This document shows positions 52,328 through 63,114 of a stretch of 64,000 nucleotides of DNA, piece by piece (position 1 is the first letter of the stretch; the number at the start of each line of letters is the position of its first letter). The position numbers and the translations under genes were made by a program. Source of the stretch: an uncultured Pseudomonadota bacterium (GTDB lineage: Bacteria > Pseudomonadota > Gammaproteobacteria > Steroidobacterales > Woeseiaceae); the NCBI GenBank assembly GCA_913055625.1, contig CAJXJW010000002.1:536084-600083 (forward strand), in the 5' to 3' direction. Below the pieces are notes generated by a model. It was not told where the DNA came from. It made no database searches and saw only the letters and a program-made list of their open reading frames with translations.

Positions 52328-53602
52328 CTAGTCCCTCGCCAGTTCGTCCGGATGATGCACCAGCGGCCCCGGTGCGATCCAGCGGCGCAGCAGGAAAATG
52401 ACGGTGGCAGCAGTCGCGACGCTACCCATGATCAGCACCGCGTTGCGCACGGAGCCGTCGTAGATCGCGGCGCCGACCAGTGCGCCGGCAGCGCCGATCA
52501 GGTTCTGCAGCGTGCCGATGATCGACGACGCGACGCCGGCGATCGTCGGCAGCGGGTCCAGCGCGAGCACCGTCGCGTTCGCCATCAGTATCGCGATCGT
52601 GAACATGAATGCGCACACGCAGGCCCAGAGCCACCAGAACGGCGCGGCGTCGAGCCAGGCCATGAGCAGGAGCTGTATGCCTGCGATCCCCATGATGGTG
52701 ACGCCGAACCCGATCAGCTCGAGCTGCTCGAAGTGCATCACGAGGATGCGGTTCAGGAACGATCCGGCGAGAATCGACAGTCCTGCGCACGCGAAAATCA
52801 GGCCGTAGGCCTGCACCGAGACGCCGTAGTGCTCGATCGCGAGCGCCGATGACACCGCGATGATCGACATGTAGCCGGCCGGCGGCAGGATCAGCAGCAG
52901 CAGGCCGAAGATACTCTGCCGGTGCCGGAAGAACTCGCGGATACTGTTGGACAACTGGCGCAGCGGGTGACCGTCCGGGTTCGGCGCGTGCGTCTCGACC
53001 AGGTTCGACCGTATGGCCACGAGGATGACGACGGAGACGGCTGCGATCGCGATGAACGGCGTGCGCCAGCCCCAGTGCGTGGTCAGGAATGCACCGATGC
53101 TCGGCGCGACGACCGGCGCCGCGGTGAAGATCATCGTCATCAGCGACATTAGCTGCGCGGCATCACGGCCGGAGGCGACGTCGCGCACGATGCTGCGCGA
53201 CAGCACGATCGCAGACGCCGCGCCGAAACCCTGCACGAAGCGTGCGGCCAGCATTACCTCGATCGTAGTTGCCGACGCCGCGACGAACGCGGCCAGCATG
53301 AACACGCCCATGCCGGCGTACAGGACCGGCATGCGGCCCATGCGGTCGGACAGCAACCCCGCCGGGATCTGGCCGAGCGCCATGCCGGCCATGAAGATGC
53401 CGACTATCTGCTGGCCGTGCGACAGCGTCGTCGCCAGTGCGTCGACCATGGCAGGAATCGCGGGCAGGCTGATGTCCACCGTCAGCGCGGCGACGGCAGT
53501 CAGCAGGCCGAGCGTGACGACGAAGGCCTTTCGATGGGCAGTAGGCAGGTTCACGGTAGAGCAGGGGACGCCGGCGCAAGCGCGCGCCGAGCGCCGCAGC
53601 AT
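52328..53602 (-). CDS. MFS transporter, Bcr/CflA type
   Basis: About 424 residues with 12 helices. VDISLPAIPAM in helix 1, the A-motif GLLSDRMGRMPVLYAG between helices 2 and 3, FVQGFGAASAIVLSRSIVRD in helix 4 and TTHWGWRTPFIAIA are typical of Bcr/CflA multidrug efflux. ATG at 53602 has GGAG upstream; ATG 53611 and GTG 53554 are alternatives. It follows hutI by 26 bp on the same strand, so it may be hut-regulated. No histidine permease is otherwise visible in the cluster. Confidence 0.88.
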   Translation of the reverse strand: MLRRSARACAGVPCSTVNLPTAHRKAFVVTLGLLTAVAALTVDISLPAIPAMVDALATTLSHGQQIVGIFMAGMALGQIPAGLLSDRMGRMPVLYAGMGVFMLAAFVAASATTIEVMLAARFVQGFGAASAIVLSRSIVRDVASGRDAAQLMSLMTMIFTAAPVVAPSIGAFLTTHWGWRTPFIAIAAVSVVILVAIRSNLVETHAPNPDGHPLRQLSNSIREFFRHRQSIFGLLLLILPPAGYMSIIAVSSALAIEHYGVSVQAYGLIFACAGLSILAGSFLNRILVMHFEQLELIGFGVTIMGIAGIQLLLMAWLDAAPFWWLWACVCAFMFTIAILMANATVLALDPLPTIAGVASSIIGTLQNLIGAAGALVGAAIYDGSVRNAVLIMGSVATAATVIFLLRRWIAPGPLVHHPDELARD

Positions 53603-53628
53603 AGGCGCCATGCTCCAATGAGTAAAGC

Positions 53629-54846
53629 TCAGCCGGCCGGCAGCCCTTCGATCAGGAGTTCGTGCAGACGATCGCGACCCAGCCAGTAAGTGAGATCCCG
53701 CGGGTGATTCACGTCCCACACAGCGAGGTCCGCGCGCTTGCCTTTCTCGAGCGTGCCACGATCGCTGTCCAGGCCGAGCGCCAGTGCCGCATTTCGGGTT
53801 GCGCCGGCGAGGCACTCCTCGGGCGTCAGGCCGAACAGGCGGCTCGCGAGTGCCATCGCTTCCGGCATGGAGCACAACGGTGACGTGCCGGGATTGCAGT
53901 CGGTGGCGACCGCCATCGGCACACCGAGCTCGCGCAGCAATGCCACGGGTGGCTGCTGCGTTTCGTTCAGGGTGAGGTAAGCGCCCGGCAGCAGCACCGC
54001 GACGGTGCCCGCGGCGGCCATCGCGCGGATGCCGGTCGGGTTGCTGTATTCCAGGTGGTCCGCCGAAAGCGCCTTGAAGTGCGCCGCGAGCTCCGCGCCG
54101 CCGCCATCGGAGAGCTGGTCCGCGTGCAGCTTGACGCGCAGCCCGAGCTTCGTCGCGGCCCGGAAGAGCTTCGCCACTTGCGGCGCCTGGAACGCCATCG
54201 TCTCGCAGTAGGCGTCGACGGCGTCGGCGAGCCCGCGCTCGACGACCTCGGGCAGCATCGCCTCGATGATCAGGTCGATGTAGTCATCGGCGCGGCCGGC
54301 GTACTCGGGCGGCACCGTGTGCGCGGCCAGCAGCGTTGCCTGCACGTCGACGCCCGATGCGTGGCCGAGGTTGCGCGCAACGCCGAGCATTTTCAGCTCG
54401 GTGGCGGTGTCCAGCCCGTAGCCCGACTTGATCTCGACCGTGGCGACGCCGGTAGCCGCGAGCGCGCGCAGCCGCCGGAGTCCCGATGCGTACAGCGTGT
54501 CGATCTCCGCGTCACGGGTCGCGGTGACCGTCGACAAAATGCCGCCGCCGGCCTTCGCGATGTCCTCGTAGCTGATACCCGAGAGCCGTTGCTCGTATTC
54601 TCCCGCGCGGTCGCCGCCGAACACGAGGTGCGTGTGGCAGTCGATCAGCGCGGGCGTCACCCAGCGCCCGCCGAGCGAGCGCTCCTCGTCGGCGTCCTTG
54701 CGCGGGCGCTCGTCGGCCGGGCCGAGCCATGCAATGCGGCCGCCGTCGATCGCGATCGCCGCGTTTTCGACCGCGCCGTAGGGCGCGTCGCCGGCGCGCA
54801 TCGTCGCGATGCGTGCGTCCGTCAGGAGGAGGTCCCAGTCAGCCAT
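53629..54846 (-). CDS. hutI: Imidazolonepropionase
   Basis: 405 residues. Third step of histidine breakdown: imidazolone-propionate to N-formimino-glutamate. Metal ligands are DCHTHLVFGGDRAGEY (His71, His73), LLAAHTVPPEY, VKLHADQLS and the late ATDCNPGTSP block with Asp, all diagnostic of HutI. Cytosolic; no signal peptide. Start ATG at 54846. Divergent from hutF across a 111-bp control region with the HutC-type operator. Confidence 0.96.
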   Translation of the reverse strand: MADWDLLLTDARIATMRAGDAPYGAVENAAIAIDGGRIAWLGPADERPRKDADEERSLGGRWVTPALIDCHTHLVFGGDRAGEYEQRLSGISYEDIAKAGGGILSTVTATRDAEIDTLYASGLRRLRALAATGVATVEIKSGYGLDTATELKMLGVARNLGHASGVDVQATLLAAHTVPPEYAGRADDYIDLIIEAMLPEVVERGLADAVDAYCETMAFQAPQVAKLFRAATKLGLRVKLHADQLSDGGGAELAAHFKALSADHLEYSNPTGIRAMAAAGTVAVLLPGAYLTLNETQQPPVALLRELGVPMAVATDCNPGTSPLCSMPEAMALASRLFGLTPEECLAGATRNAALALGLDSDRGTLEKGKRADLAVWDVNHPRDLTYWLGRDRLHELLIEGLPAG

Positions 54847-54929
54847 GGCGCCACTAAACCCGCCCCGGCGGCCGATTGCAACGCCGGTCACGTAACGGGG
54901 ATTGCGCGACTGCGCGGGCCGCGCTAACC

Positions 54930-54939
54930 TGTATATACA
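54930..54939. promoter_or_regulatory. HutC operator candidate between hutI and hutF
   Basis: Perfect 10-bp palindrome TGTATATACA, fitting TGTA-N2-TACA, the core known for HutC/GntR-type hut repressors. It is 18 bp upstream of the hutF ATG, in the divergent promoter gap, and near AT-rich sequence that could be the -10 of hutF. hutC is the second gene of the operon it would control. Confidence 0.72.
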
Positions 54940-54957
54940 ACTACCGGGGAGCCCTCG

Positions 54958-56322
54958 ATGACGACGCTTTTTGCGCGCAAGGCGCTGCTGCCCGACGGCT
55001 GGGCGGACGATGTCCGGATCGGCGTCGCGTCGGGCCGTATCGACGCGCTGCGCACGGACGCCACGGCCGAGCCGGGCGACGAGCGCGTCGACTGCGTGGT
55101 ACCCGGCCTCGGCAATGCGCACAGCCACGCGTTCCAGCGGGCGCTCGCCGGCTGGACCGAAGAGCGCTCGCCGGCGGGCGAGGACAGCTTCTGGACCTGG
55201 CGCGAACGCATGTACGGGTTCGCCGCCGCCATGACGCCGGAGCGTCTGCGCTCGGTCGCGCGGCAGGCCTACGGTGAAATGCTCGCCAGCGGCTACACGT
55301 CCGTGGCCGAGTTTCATTACCTGCACCGCGATCGCACGAGCGGCCGCGACGACGCGATGTTCGAGGCACTGCGGGATGCGGCGGAGGCGTCCGGCATCCG
55401 CATGACCTACGTGCCGGTGCTCTACGAGCGCGCCGGCTTCGACCGGCCTGCGCCCGAGGGCGCGCAGGCGCTGTTCGCGACGCACATTGACGCGTTCCTC
55501 GCGCACGTCGAGCGCGCCCGCACGGCGTCCGGCGATCGTGGGCACACCGGCATCGGCGCGCACAGCATCCGCGCCGTCAGTGCCGAGTCGCTGGACCGTA
55601 TCGTCGCGACGGCGAACGAGCACGGTCTGCCGATGCATATCCACGTGGCGGAGCAGCAGCGGGAGGTGGACCAGAGCCTCGCGTTCTACGAGCGGCGGCC
55701 GGTGCGGTGGCTGCTCGAGCGCTACGAATTGAATTCGCAGTGGTGCCTCGTGCACGCGACGCACATGGACGACGACGAGATCGACGCGCTGGCGCGTACC
55801 GGGGCCGTGGTCGCGCTGTGCCCGAGCACGGAGGCGAATCTCGGCGACGGGCTGTTTCCGCTGAAGCGTTTCCTCGCGGGCGGCGGGCGCATCGCGATCG
55901 GCTCCGACAGCCAGATCTCGATCAACCCGTTCGAGGAACTGCGCTGGCTGGAGTACGGGCAGCGCCTCGCGACCCGCACACGCAACGTGGCGGCGCTGCG
56001 CGGCTCGCACGTCGGCAGCGAGCTCTTCGAGCGCTGCGTGGACGGCGGCGCGCAGGCCTGCGGGCACCCCGGGTCGGGCCTCGTGACCGGCGGCTATGCC
56101 GACGTCGTCTGCCTGTCCGGCGACGACCCGATGCTGGTCGCGCACGGCGATGCGTCGCGGCTCGACGCGCTGGTGTTCTCGGGCTACACGCTGCCGATAG
56201 AGCGCGTGATGGTGCACGGCGAGTGGCGGGTCATCGACGGTCGCCACGTGGACCAGGACGAGACCCGCGCCGCGTACGCCGCAGCGGTCGGCGACCTTGC
56301 GCCCGTGGAGGCCGGCTCATGA
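54958..56322 (+). CDS. hutF: Formimidoylglutamate deiminase
   Basis: 454 residues. Amidohydrolase that deiminates N-formimino-L-glutamate to N-formyl-L-glutamate, committing to the five-step pathway ending with HutG. Metal motif GLGNAHSHAFQRA (His55, His57), then MHIHVAEQQREVDQ, LVHATHMDDDEI and IGSDSQISINPFEEL are characteristic. RBS GGGGAG. Stop overlaps hutC start as ATGA. Confidence 0.95.
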   Translation: MTTLFARKALLPDGWADDVRIGVASGRIDALRTDATAEPGDERVDCVVPGLGNAHSHAFQRALAGWTEERSPAGEDSFWTWRERMYGFAAAMTPERLRSVARQAYGEMLASGYTSVAEFHYLHRDRTSGRDDAMFEALRDAAEASGIRMTYVPVLYERAGFDRPAPEGAQALFATHIDAFLAHVERARTASGDRGHTGIGAHSIRAVSAESLDRIVATANEHGLPMHIHVAEQQREVDQSLAFYERRPVRWLLERYELNSQWCLVHATHMDDDEIDALARTGAVVALCPSTEANLGDGLFPLKRFLAGGGRIAIGSDSQISINPFEELRWLEYGQRLATRTRNVAALRGSHVGSELFERCVDGGAQACGHPGSGLVTGGYADVVCLSGDDPMLVAHGDASRLDALVFSGYTLPIERVMVHGEWRVIDGRHVDQDETRAAYAAAVGDLAPVEAGS

Positions 56323-57082
56323 GCCGCACCGCCATCCCGCGCTACCAGCAGCTCAAGGACGGGATCATCGAGCGCATTTCGAGCGGTGAGCTGCGGCCCG
56401 GCGACCGCGTACCGTCCGAGAACGAACTCGTGCTCGCGGAAAGCGTGTCCCGGATGACGGCGAACCGCGCGTTGCGCGAGCTGACCGACGAGGGCTACGT
56501 CGAGCGCGTCGCGGGTCGCGGCACGTTCGTGTCCGACTTCCGGGCGCAGTCGCACGTGCGCGAGGTCCAGAACATTGCCGAGGAAATCGCGGCGCGTGGC
56601 CATCGGCACACGGCCGACGTGATCGCGCGCGTGCAGGCCGAGGCGCGCGGCGAGGTCGCCCAGGCATTGCACGTCGATGCGGGCACGCCGGTGTTTCACG
56701 TCGTGGTCGTGCACCGCGAGAACGGCACGCCGATCCAGGTCGAGGACCGCTACGTTCTCGCCGACTTCGCGCCGGACACGCTCGCCCAGGACTTCGCCCG
56801 CCAGACGCCGAGCGCGTACCTGACGTCGATCATGCCGCTGACCGAGGCCGAGCAGGTGGTGCGCGCGCGGCTGCCGGACCGCGAGATACGGCAACTGCTC
56901 GACATGGCGGACTACGAACCGGAGCTCGTCGTCATTCGCCGCACCTGGGCGAACGGCCGCGCCGTGACGTTCGCGCGCCTGCACCACCCGGGCAATCGCT
57001 ACGAACTGGTGGGCCACCACAAACCCTATGCACAACACGACGCGGCGCGCGCCGACGTCGTGCAACTGGAGAGCCTGAAGAA

Positions 57083-57086
<4 letters not shown>
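56319..57086 (+). CDS. hutC: Histidine-utilisation repressor, GntR family
   Basis: 255 residues. N-terminal winged helix-turn-helix ([30 protein letters not shown] and [19 protein letters not shown]) and a C-terminal UTRA ligand domain (~80-245) with VEDRYVL and [16 protein letters not shown]. In the family, urocanate or a derivative releases DNA. Embedded between hutF and hutU with ATGA overlaps on both sides, so it is autoregulated through the upstream palindrome (inference). Confidence 0.95.
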
Positions 57087-58749
<1,663 letters not shown>

Positions 58750-58753
<4 letters not shown>

Positions 58754-60279
58754 ACATACGCATCGACAACCAGCTGGTCACACTGTCCGACCTGCGGCAG
58801 GCGTGGCTGGCGCCCGTCGAAGTCAGTATCGGCACAGAGGCCTGGCACCGCATCGCCGAGTCCAACGAGCTGATCGACGACGTCGTGGCCAGCGGCGAGC
58901 GCATCTACGGCGTGAATACCGGCTTCGGGCAGCTCGCGCAGGTGCGCATCAGCAACGAGAAGCTCGCGCGGCTGCAGGAAAACCTGGTGCGATCGCACGC
59001 CGTGGGCGTCGGCCCGGACCTCGACGATGAGGTGGTCCGACTGGTCATGCTGATGAAGGTCATCGCCCTGGCCGAGGGCTTCTCGGGCGTTCGGCCGGTA
59101 CTGGTCGAGACGTTGTGCGCATTGATCAACAACGGCATTTACCCGCGCATACCGTCGCAGGGGTCCGTCGGCGCTTCCGGCGACCTCGCGCCACTGGCGC
59201 ACATGGCCGGCGCGTTGCTCGGCATCGGCGAAGTGCGGGTCAACGGCGTGGTCATGCCGGCGGACAAGGCGCTGGCCGACGCCGGTATCGAGCCGCTCGT
59301 GCTGGCGCCGAAGGAAGGGCTGGCACTGCTGAACGGCACGCAGGTGTCGACCGCATTGGCGCTGGCTGCGGTGTTCCGGACGGAAAACGTGCTGGCCGGC
59401 GCGCTGGTTGCCGGTGCGATGGCCTCGGACGCGATCAAGGGCAGCGACACCCCATTCGATCGACGCATCCAGAACGTGCGCGGCCACGGCGGGCAGATCG
59501 CGGTGGCATCCGTGCTGCGCGAGCTGATGCGCGGCAGCGAGATCCGCGCGTCGCACCTCGAGTGCGAACGGGTGCAGGACCCGTACTCCATTCGCTGCCA
59601 GCCGCAGGTCGTGGGCGCCTGCCTCGACGTGCTGCGGCACGTGTGCAAGGTGCTGCAGACTGAGGCAAACGCGGTCACCGACAACCCGCTCGTGTTCACG
59701 GACACGCACGCGGTGCTCTCGGGCGGGAACTTCCACGCGGAGCCGGTTGCGCTCGCGGCCGACTACCTCGCGCTGGCCATCGCCGAGATCGGTGCGCTGT
59801 CGGAGCGTCGCATCGCGCTGCTCATCGACTCGCACCTGTCTGGCCTGCCGGCATTCCTGGTGGCGGAGGGCGGCCTGAACAGCGGCTTCATGATGGCGCA
59901 GGTGACGGCGGCGGCACTGGCTTCCGAGAACAAGGTGCTCGCACACCCGGCGAGTGTCGACAGCCTGCCGACGTCGGCGAACCAGGAGGATCACGTCAGC
60001 ATGGCGACACACGCGGCGCGGCGGCTGCATGCGATGCTGGATAACGTCACGAACATCGTCGCTATCGAGATGCTCGCGGCGGCGCAGGGCATCGAGTTCC
60101 ACCACCCGCAGAAAAGCTCGAACGCGCTGGAGGCGGCCATCACGGCCATCCGCGACGTGTCACCGCGCTACGAGGAAGACCGGTCGTTGTCGGGTGACAT
60201 TGCGGCAGTGGCCCGCCTGATCTCCAGCGGGCAGTTCTGCGCGCACGCGGCGTCGGTTTTGCCGACGCACAACGGCTGA
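58750..60279 (+). CDS. hutH: Histidine ammonia-lyase
   Basis: 509 residues. First step: histidine to urocanate plus ammonia. The autocatalytic MIO group forms from Ala142-Ser143-Gly144 in [12 protein letters not shown], at the same numbering as the Pseudomonas enzyme. YGVNTGFG with the catalytic Tyr, the [11 protein letters not shown] block and [10 protein letters not shown] are intact. ATGA overlap with hutU. Cytosolic. Confidence 0.97.
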
Positions 60280-60288
60280 GGAAGCGTC

Positions 60289-61077
60289 GTGCACGAGGGC
60301 TATACCCTGATCGAAGGCGATGCGCCGCTGCTGGTCAGCGTGCCGCACGACGGGCGCGACATCCCGGAGGACATCCGTGCGCGCATGACGCCGGCCGGCC
60401 TCGACATCCAGGACACCGACTGGCACGTCGCGCGACTGTACGACTTTGCGCACGCGATGGGCGCGACGGTGCTGGTTGCGCACTGGTCGCGGTACGTGGT
60501 CGATCTCAACCGGTCGGCGGACGACGGCGTGCTGTATCCCGGGCAACTCGTGACCGGGCTGTGCCCGGCGCGGACGTTCGGCGGCGAGGCGATTTATCGC
60601 GACGGTGGAATTGTTTCGGACGACGAACGCGCCGAGCGGGTCGAACGCTACTGGCGTCCGTATCACGACGTCATACGCCGCACCCTCGACACTTTGCGCG
60701 AACGCCACGGTCATGCCTTGCTATGGGATGCCCACTCGATTCCAGGCCGCGTGCCCAGCCTGTTCGACGGGGACCTGCCAACGCTGAACGTGGGCACCTT
60801 CGACGGGCGGAGTTGTGCCGAGGCGCGCGCGGCGTCGGTGTTCGAGGCAGCGCAGGCCAGCCCGTTCGACACGGTGCTGAACGGGCGCTTCAAGGGCGGC
60901 TACATTACTCGACACTACGGCGATCCGGCCGGGAGCATTCACGCGATTCAGCTCGAGATCGCGCAACGCGCGTACATGGACGAGGAAAGTCGCGAATATG
61001 ACGAGCCGAAGGCAACACACCTCCGCAAGACTCTCCAGGCAATGCTGTCAGCTTTCCTGGATCGAGCGACCCGGTAG
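60289..61077 (+). CDS. hutG: N-formylglutamate amidohydrolase
   Basis: 262 residues. Last step: N-formyl-L-glutamate to glutamate and formate. LLVSVPHDGRDIP with the metal-ligand His, DTDWHVARLYDFA, VVDLNRSADD, LLWDAHSIPG and LNGRFKGGYITRHYG are family signatures. GTG start at 60289, 9 bp after hutH. It ends the hut operon, and a short hairpin follows. Confidence 0.94.
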   Translation: MHEGYTLIEGDAPLLVSVPHDGRDIPEDIRARMTPAGLDIQDTDWHVARLYDFAHAMGATVLVAHWSRYVVDLNRSADDGVLYPGQLVTGLCPARTFGGEAIYRDGGIVSDDERAERVERYWRPYHDVIRRTLDTLRERHGHALLWDAHSIPGRVPSLFDGDLPTLNVGTFDGRSCAEARAASVFEAAQASPFDTVLNGRFKGGYITRHYGDPAGSIHAIQLEIAQRAYMDEESREYDEPKATHLRKTLQAMLSAFLDRATR

Positions 61078-61092
61078 GAGCCCAAAGGGCTC
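61078..61092 (+). terminator. Short hairpin after hutG
   Basis: GAGCCC and GGGCTC pair around an AAA loop directly after the hutG stop. No U-tract follows, so it is at best a weak or factor-assisted terminator. Confidence 0.35.
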
Positions 61093-61188
61093 TGTCCTGA
61101 GCGCACCGACGAAGATGTTTCCGCGGTATCGTCAGTTGTCCGCTATTTCCGGAAGCCGTCGTTCGAGTGACTGCATTCTGAACGATCC

Positions 61189-61216
61189 ATCAGGCGGATT
61201 TCGGCCAAAAGCGGCC
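61189..61216 (-). repeat. Cassette repeat copy F (half-copy)
   Basis: TTTCGGCCAAAAGCGGCC matches the last third of the cassette repeat and ends exactly where the NTF2-like gene's stop begins. The matching first third is only weakly recognisable upstream (around 61137-61160), so this is a degenerate or truncated copy at the left border of the array. Confidence 0.55.
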
Positions 61217-61588
61217 CTACTTGAGCGGTATCGTATAAGTCGAAAGTGACTTGATGTTCGCGCCTTTCACGTTACCGAATATGTACATATGACAGAACGC
61301 TCGACTTTTCTCTCCGAAGGAGACGACTCCGTTCACGGCTCCTGTTCTGCCGTGAGATAGAACGTGTTCGATAGTGAGCTGCGAGGCTGGACCGTAGCGT
61401 GCCAACGCTTCACAGAAAGCATCAACGCCGTGCACGGGCTTCCGGCCAATAGCCACCCAATGAACATCGTCAGTGACTATTTCCCGTACGCGTTCGGTGT
61501 CACACCGCGCCATCGCGATTGTGAACTCTTGTACAAGCTGGTTCTTCGGCGAGTTGCCGCAATCGGAGCTTCTACAAATCTTGGTCAT
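61217..61588 (-). CDS. Small NTF2/SnoaL-like protein (cassette gene 1)
   Basis: 123 residues. FTIAMARCDTERVREIVTDDVHWVAIGRKPVHGVDAFCEALARYGPA in order gives the helix, bent strand and His of the SnoaL/NTF2 fold, with IEHVLSHGRTGAVNGVV and CHMYIFGNVKGANIKSLSTYTIP as later strands. Role unknown; the fold serves isomerases, cyclases and small-ligand binders. Its stop abuts repeat copy F and its start is 27 bp from copy A. Base composition is visibly less GC-rich than the hut genes. Confidence 0.65.
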   Translation of the reverse strand: MTKICRSSDCGNSPKNQLVQEFTIAMARCDTERVREIVTDDVHWVAIGRKPVHGVDAFCEALARYGPASQLTIEHVLSHGRTGAVNGVVSFGEKSRAFCHMYIFGNVKGANIKSLSTYTIPLK

Positions 61589-61614
61589 ACGAAAATCGAT
61601 CTCGCATACGTCAG

Positions 61615-61680
61615 GTTTGGGTCAGGAGCCGTCATATTACCTCAGCGAGCCTGGCTGGCGGCTTGCGGCCAGAAGTAGCC
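61615..61680 (-). repeat. Cassette repeat copy A
   Basis: Begins GTTTGGGTCAGGAGCC, has CTCAGCGAGCCTGGCTGG in the middle and ends GCGGCCAGAAGTAGCC. It shares the order of blocks with copies B, C and D. It follows the small membrane protein gene's 3' end by 13 bp. Confidence 0.75.
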
Positions 61681-61693
61681 GGTGAAATAGCGA

Positions 61694-61939
61694 CTATGAA
61701 CCCCAAAAAAGGGGGGCAATGAGTATCAGTACGAGAATGCTTGTCAACGTTATCCGCCCAAACATCTGCGGAACATGCGCTTCAAACCTGTCACGCGAAA
61801 AGAACGGCCACCAACCGCAAAGCACAATATATTTCGTGAAGCCGTCCGAAGATTTTCTAATATTTGCAAGTGCGAACAGCGACAAACCGAGGTGAATAAG
61901 GCTCACCACCACCAAGATCGAAAACCATATAGATTCCAT
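61694..61939 (-). CDS. Small membrane protein (cassette gene 2)
   Basis: 81 residues; not recognised. Two hydrophobic segments, WFSILVVVSLIHLGLSLFAL near the start and ITLTSILVLILIAPLFWG at the end, flank a short aromatic loop (CGWWPFFSRDRFEAHVP). This suggests a two-helix inner-membrane protein. Lower GC than the surrounding core genes. Lies between repeat copies A and B in the same orientation as the other cassette genes. Confidence 0.55.
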   Translation of the reverse strand: MESIWFSILVVVSLIHLGLSLFALANIRKSSDGFTKYIVLCGWWPFFSRDRFEAHVPQMFGRITLTSILVLILIAPLFWGS

Positions 61940-61965
61940 TCAGACTTGCCTGAGATCGAATGCCC

Positions 61966-62032
61966 GGTTCGGGTCAGTAGCGGAAATTTTTTCTCAGAGC
62001 CTCTGGGAGACTGCTACCGGCCATAAGCGGTC
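61966..62032 (-). repeat. Cassette repeat copy B
   Basis: Begins GGTTCGGGTCAGTAGCGG, has TCTCAGAGCCTCTGGGAG in the middle and ends ACCGGCCATAAGCGGTCC. Ends one base before the next gene's stop codon (62033). Confidence 0.75.
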
Positions 62033-62503
62033 CTATTGGCCATCATGAGCTACGTCAATTTCCAGTAGTGCAATTCGAAAACCCTGATCAATCCTTTCTT
62101 GCACAATCTTTCGGCACTCATCGATGCTCGCAACATCAATGAATCCACTCTCAAACAAAGAAACTTCGATGTGGTAGGACGAACTCGCTAACTCGGGACG
62201 AAGGGATTCACTTGCAGAAATATATCCGGCAAGCCGTCGTCCCTCTGGCCAGCGGGACTCCAATGAATACAGTGCGTTGTCGCCGCCATATGCCTTTTTG
62301 TATACGGCACGCTCGCGTGCGAGTAGCCCACAACCATCTTCTATAGTTTCCCGCAGCGAATGCTCGGCGCTTACGAACTGGTCTTTATCTTGTAAGTCAA
62401 TCGTTGTCGAATAATATGCAGACTCAGATTCGCCGTCCCGACTGCAACTGGATGTTAGAAAACATGCAATACAGAGCGTCAGCAGAAGTCGATTGGTTGG
62501 CAT
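62033..62503 (-). CDS. Hypothetical lipoprotein (cassette gene 3)
   Basis: 156 residues. Signal peptide with lipobox LTSSCSRD (Cys20). The mature domain, with SAEHSLRETIEDGCGLLAR, SYHIEVSLFESGFIDVASIDECRKI and ALLEIDVAH, is predicted alpha/beta; I do not recognise a family. Codon and base use are distinctly AT-richer than the hut operon. Bracketed by repeat copies B (3') and C (5'). Confidence 0.6.
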   Translation of the reverse strand: MPTNRLLLTLCIACFLTSSCSRDGESESAYYSTTIDLQDKDQFVSAEHSLRETIEDGCGLLARERAVYKKAYGGDNALYSLESRWPEGRRLAGYISASESLRPELASSSYHIEVSLFESGFIDVASIDECRKIVQERIDQGFRIALLEIDVAHDGQ

Positions 62504-62535
62504 GAAGAACTGATTCCGAACAGGTGCGGTCGTCC

Positions 62536-62602
62536 GGTTTGGGTCAGAAGCGGAAAGTGTATCTCAGAACGCCTGGACGGCCACTTTCGGCCAGAAGCGG
62601 CC
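62536..62602 (-). repeat. Cassette repeat copy C
   Basis: Begins GGTTTGGGTCAGAAGCGG, then AAAGTGTATCTCAGAACGCC and ends TTTCGGCCAGAAGCGGCC. With copy D it is the best-preserved pair. Lies 2 bp from the next gene's stop. Confidence 0.82.
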
Positions 62603-62604
62603 GA

Positions 62605-62979
62605 TCATTGCCGTTCACATAGGAGCGCGGCACCATAAAACATTGTCTTACCTGGTGGTGTCCGGTACGCAGTTGAAATCGGTGTGTCAATCACCGTGTC
62701 ATTTCGCTCGTCGCCTGTATTCACTAGCTGTTGCTTTTCGAAAGCAGCGCGTGATTCATGAATATGTAGCTGAACTAAGCCTTCCTCTCCAAACAGAAGC
62801 GTATTTCCGCCAACGGCGAGAACACGTGACTTCATCTCTCGTAATGCTTCATGCTTTGTCGCCGCAATCGTGGATACGTCTTCGAGGCTTCGACAGGCTG
62901 GATTAAACGTCGACACGACCCGCGGATGCGTTGCACAGGCAGCCGCGACTGACGCTCCAAACCAGATCAATAATCGCAC
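62605..62979 (-). CDS. Hypothetical lipoprotein, DUF4156-like (cassette gene 4)
   Basis: 124 residues from a GTG start. ASVAAACATHPRVV carries a possible lipobox (AAC). CRSLEDVSTIAATKHEALREMKSRVLAVGGNTLLF resembles the CxxLGxV...ALNxLRNKAAxLGANxV pattern of DUF4156/RcsF-like small lipoproteins (from memory). The function is unknown. Between repeat copies C (3') and D (5'). Confidence 0.55.
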   Translation of the reverse strand: MRLLIWFGASVAAACATHPRVVSTFNPACRSLEDVSTIAATKHEALREMKSRVLAVGGNTLLFGEEGLVQLHIHESRAAFEKQQLVNTGDERNDTVIDTPISTAYRTPPGKTMFYGAALLCERQ

Positions 62980-63023
62980 CAGCTTCTCTTGTTTGCAGGA
63001 ATTCGGCTTATGAAACGAAACTG

Positions 63024-63092
63024 ACCGCTTTGGGTCAGGAGCGGAAAGTGTAGCTCAGAATGCCTGAACGGTCGCTTCCGGCCAGAAGCGGT
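63024..63092 (-). repeat. Cassette repeat copy D
   Basis: Begins CCGCTTTGGGTCAGGAGCGG, then AAAGTGTAGCTCAGAATGCC and ends CTTCCGGCCAGAAGCGG. The first and last ~20 bases are imperfectly complementary, so the single strand can fold into one long hairpin, with a small inner TCAG/CTGA stem. Lies 23 bp from the next gene's stop. Confidence 0.82.
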
Positions 63093-63114
63093 CATTCGCT
63101 ATTGATAATCAAGG

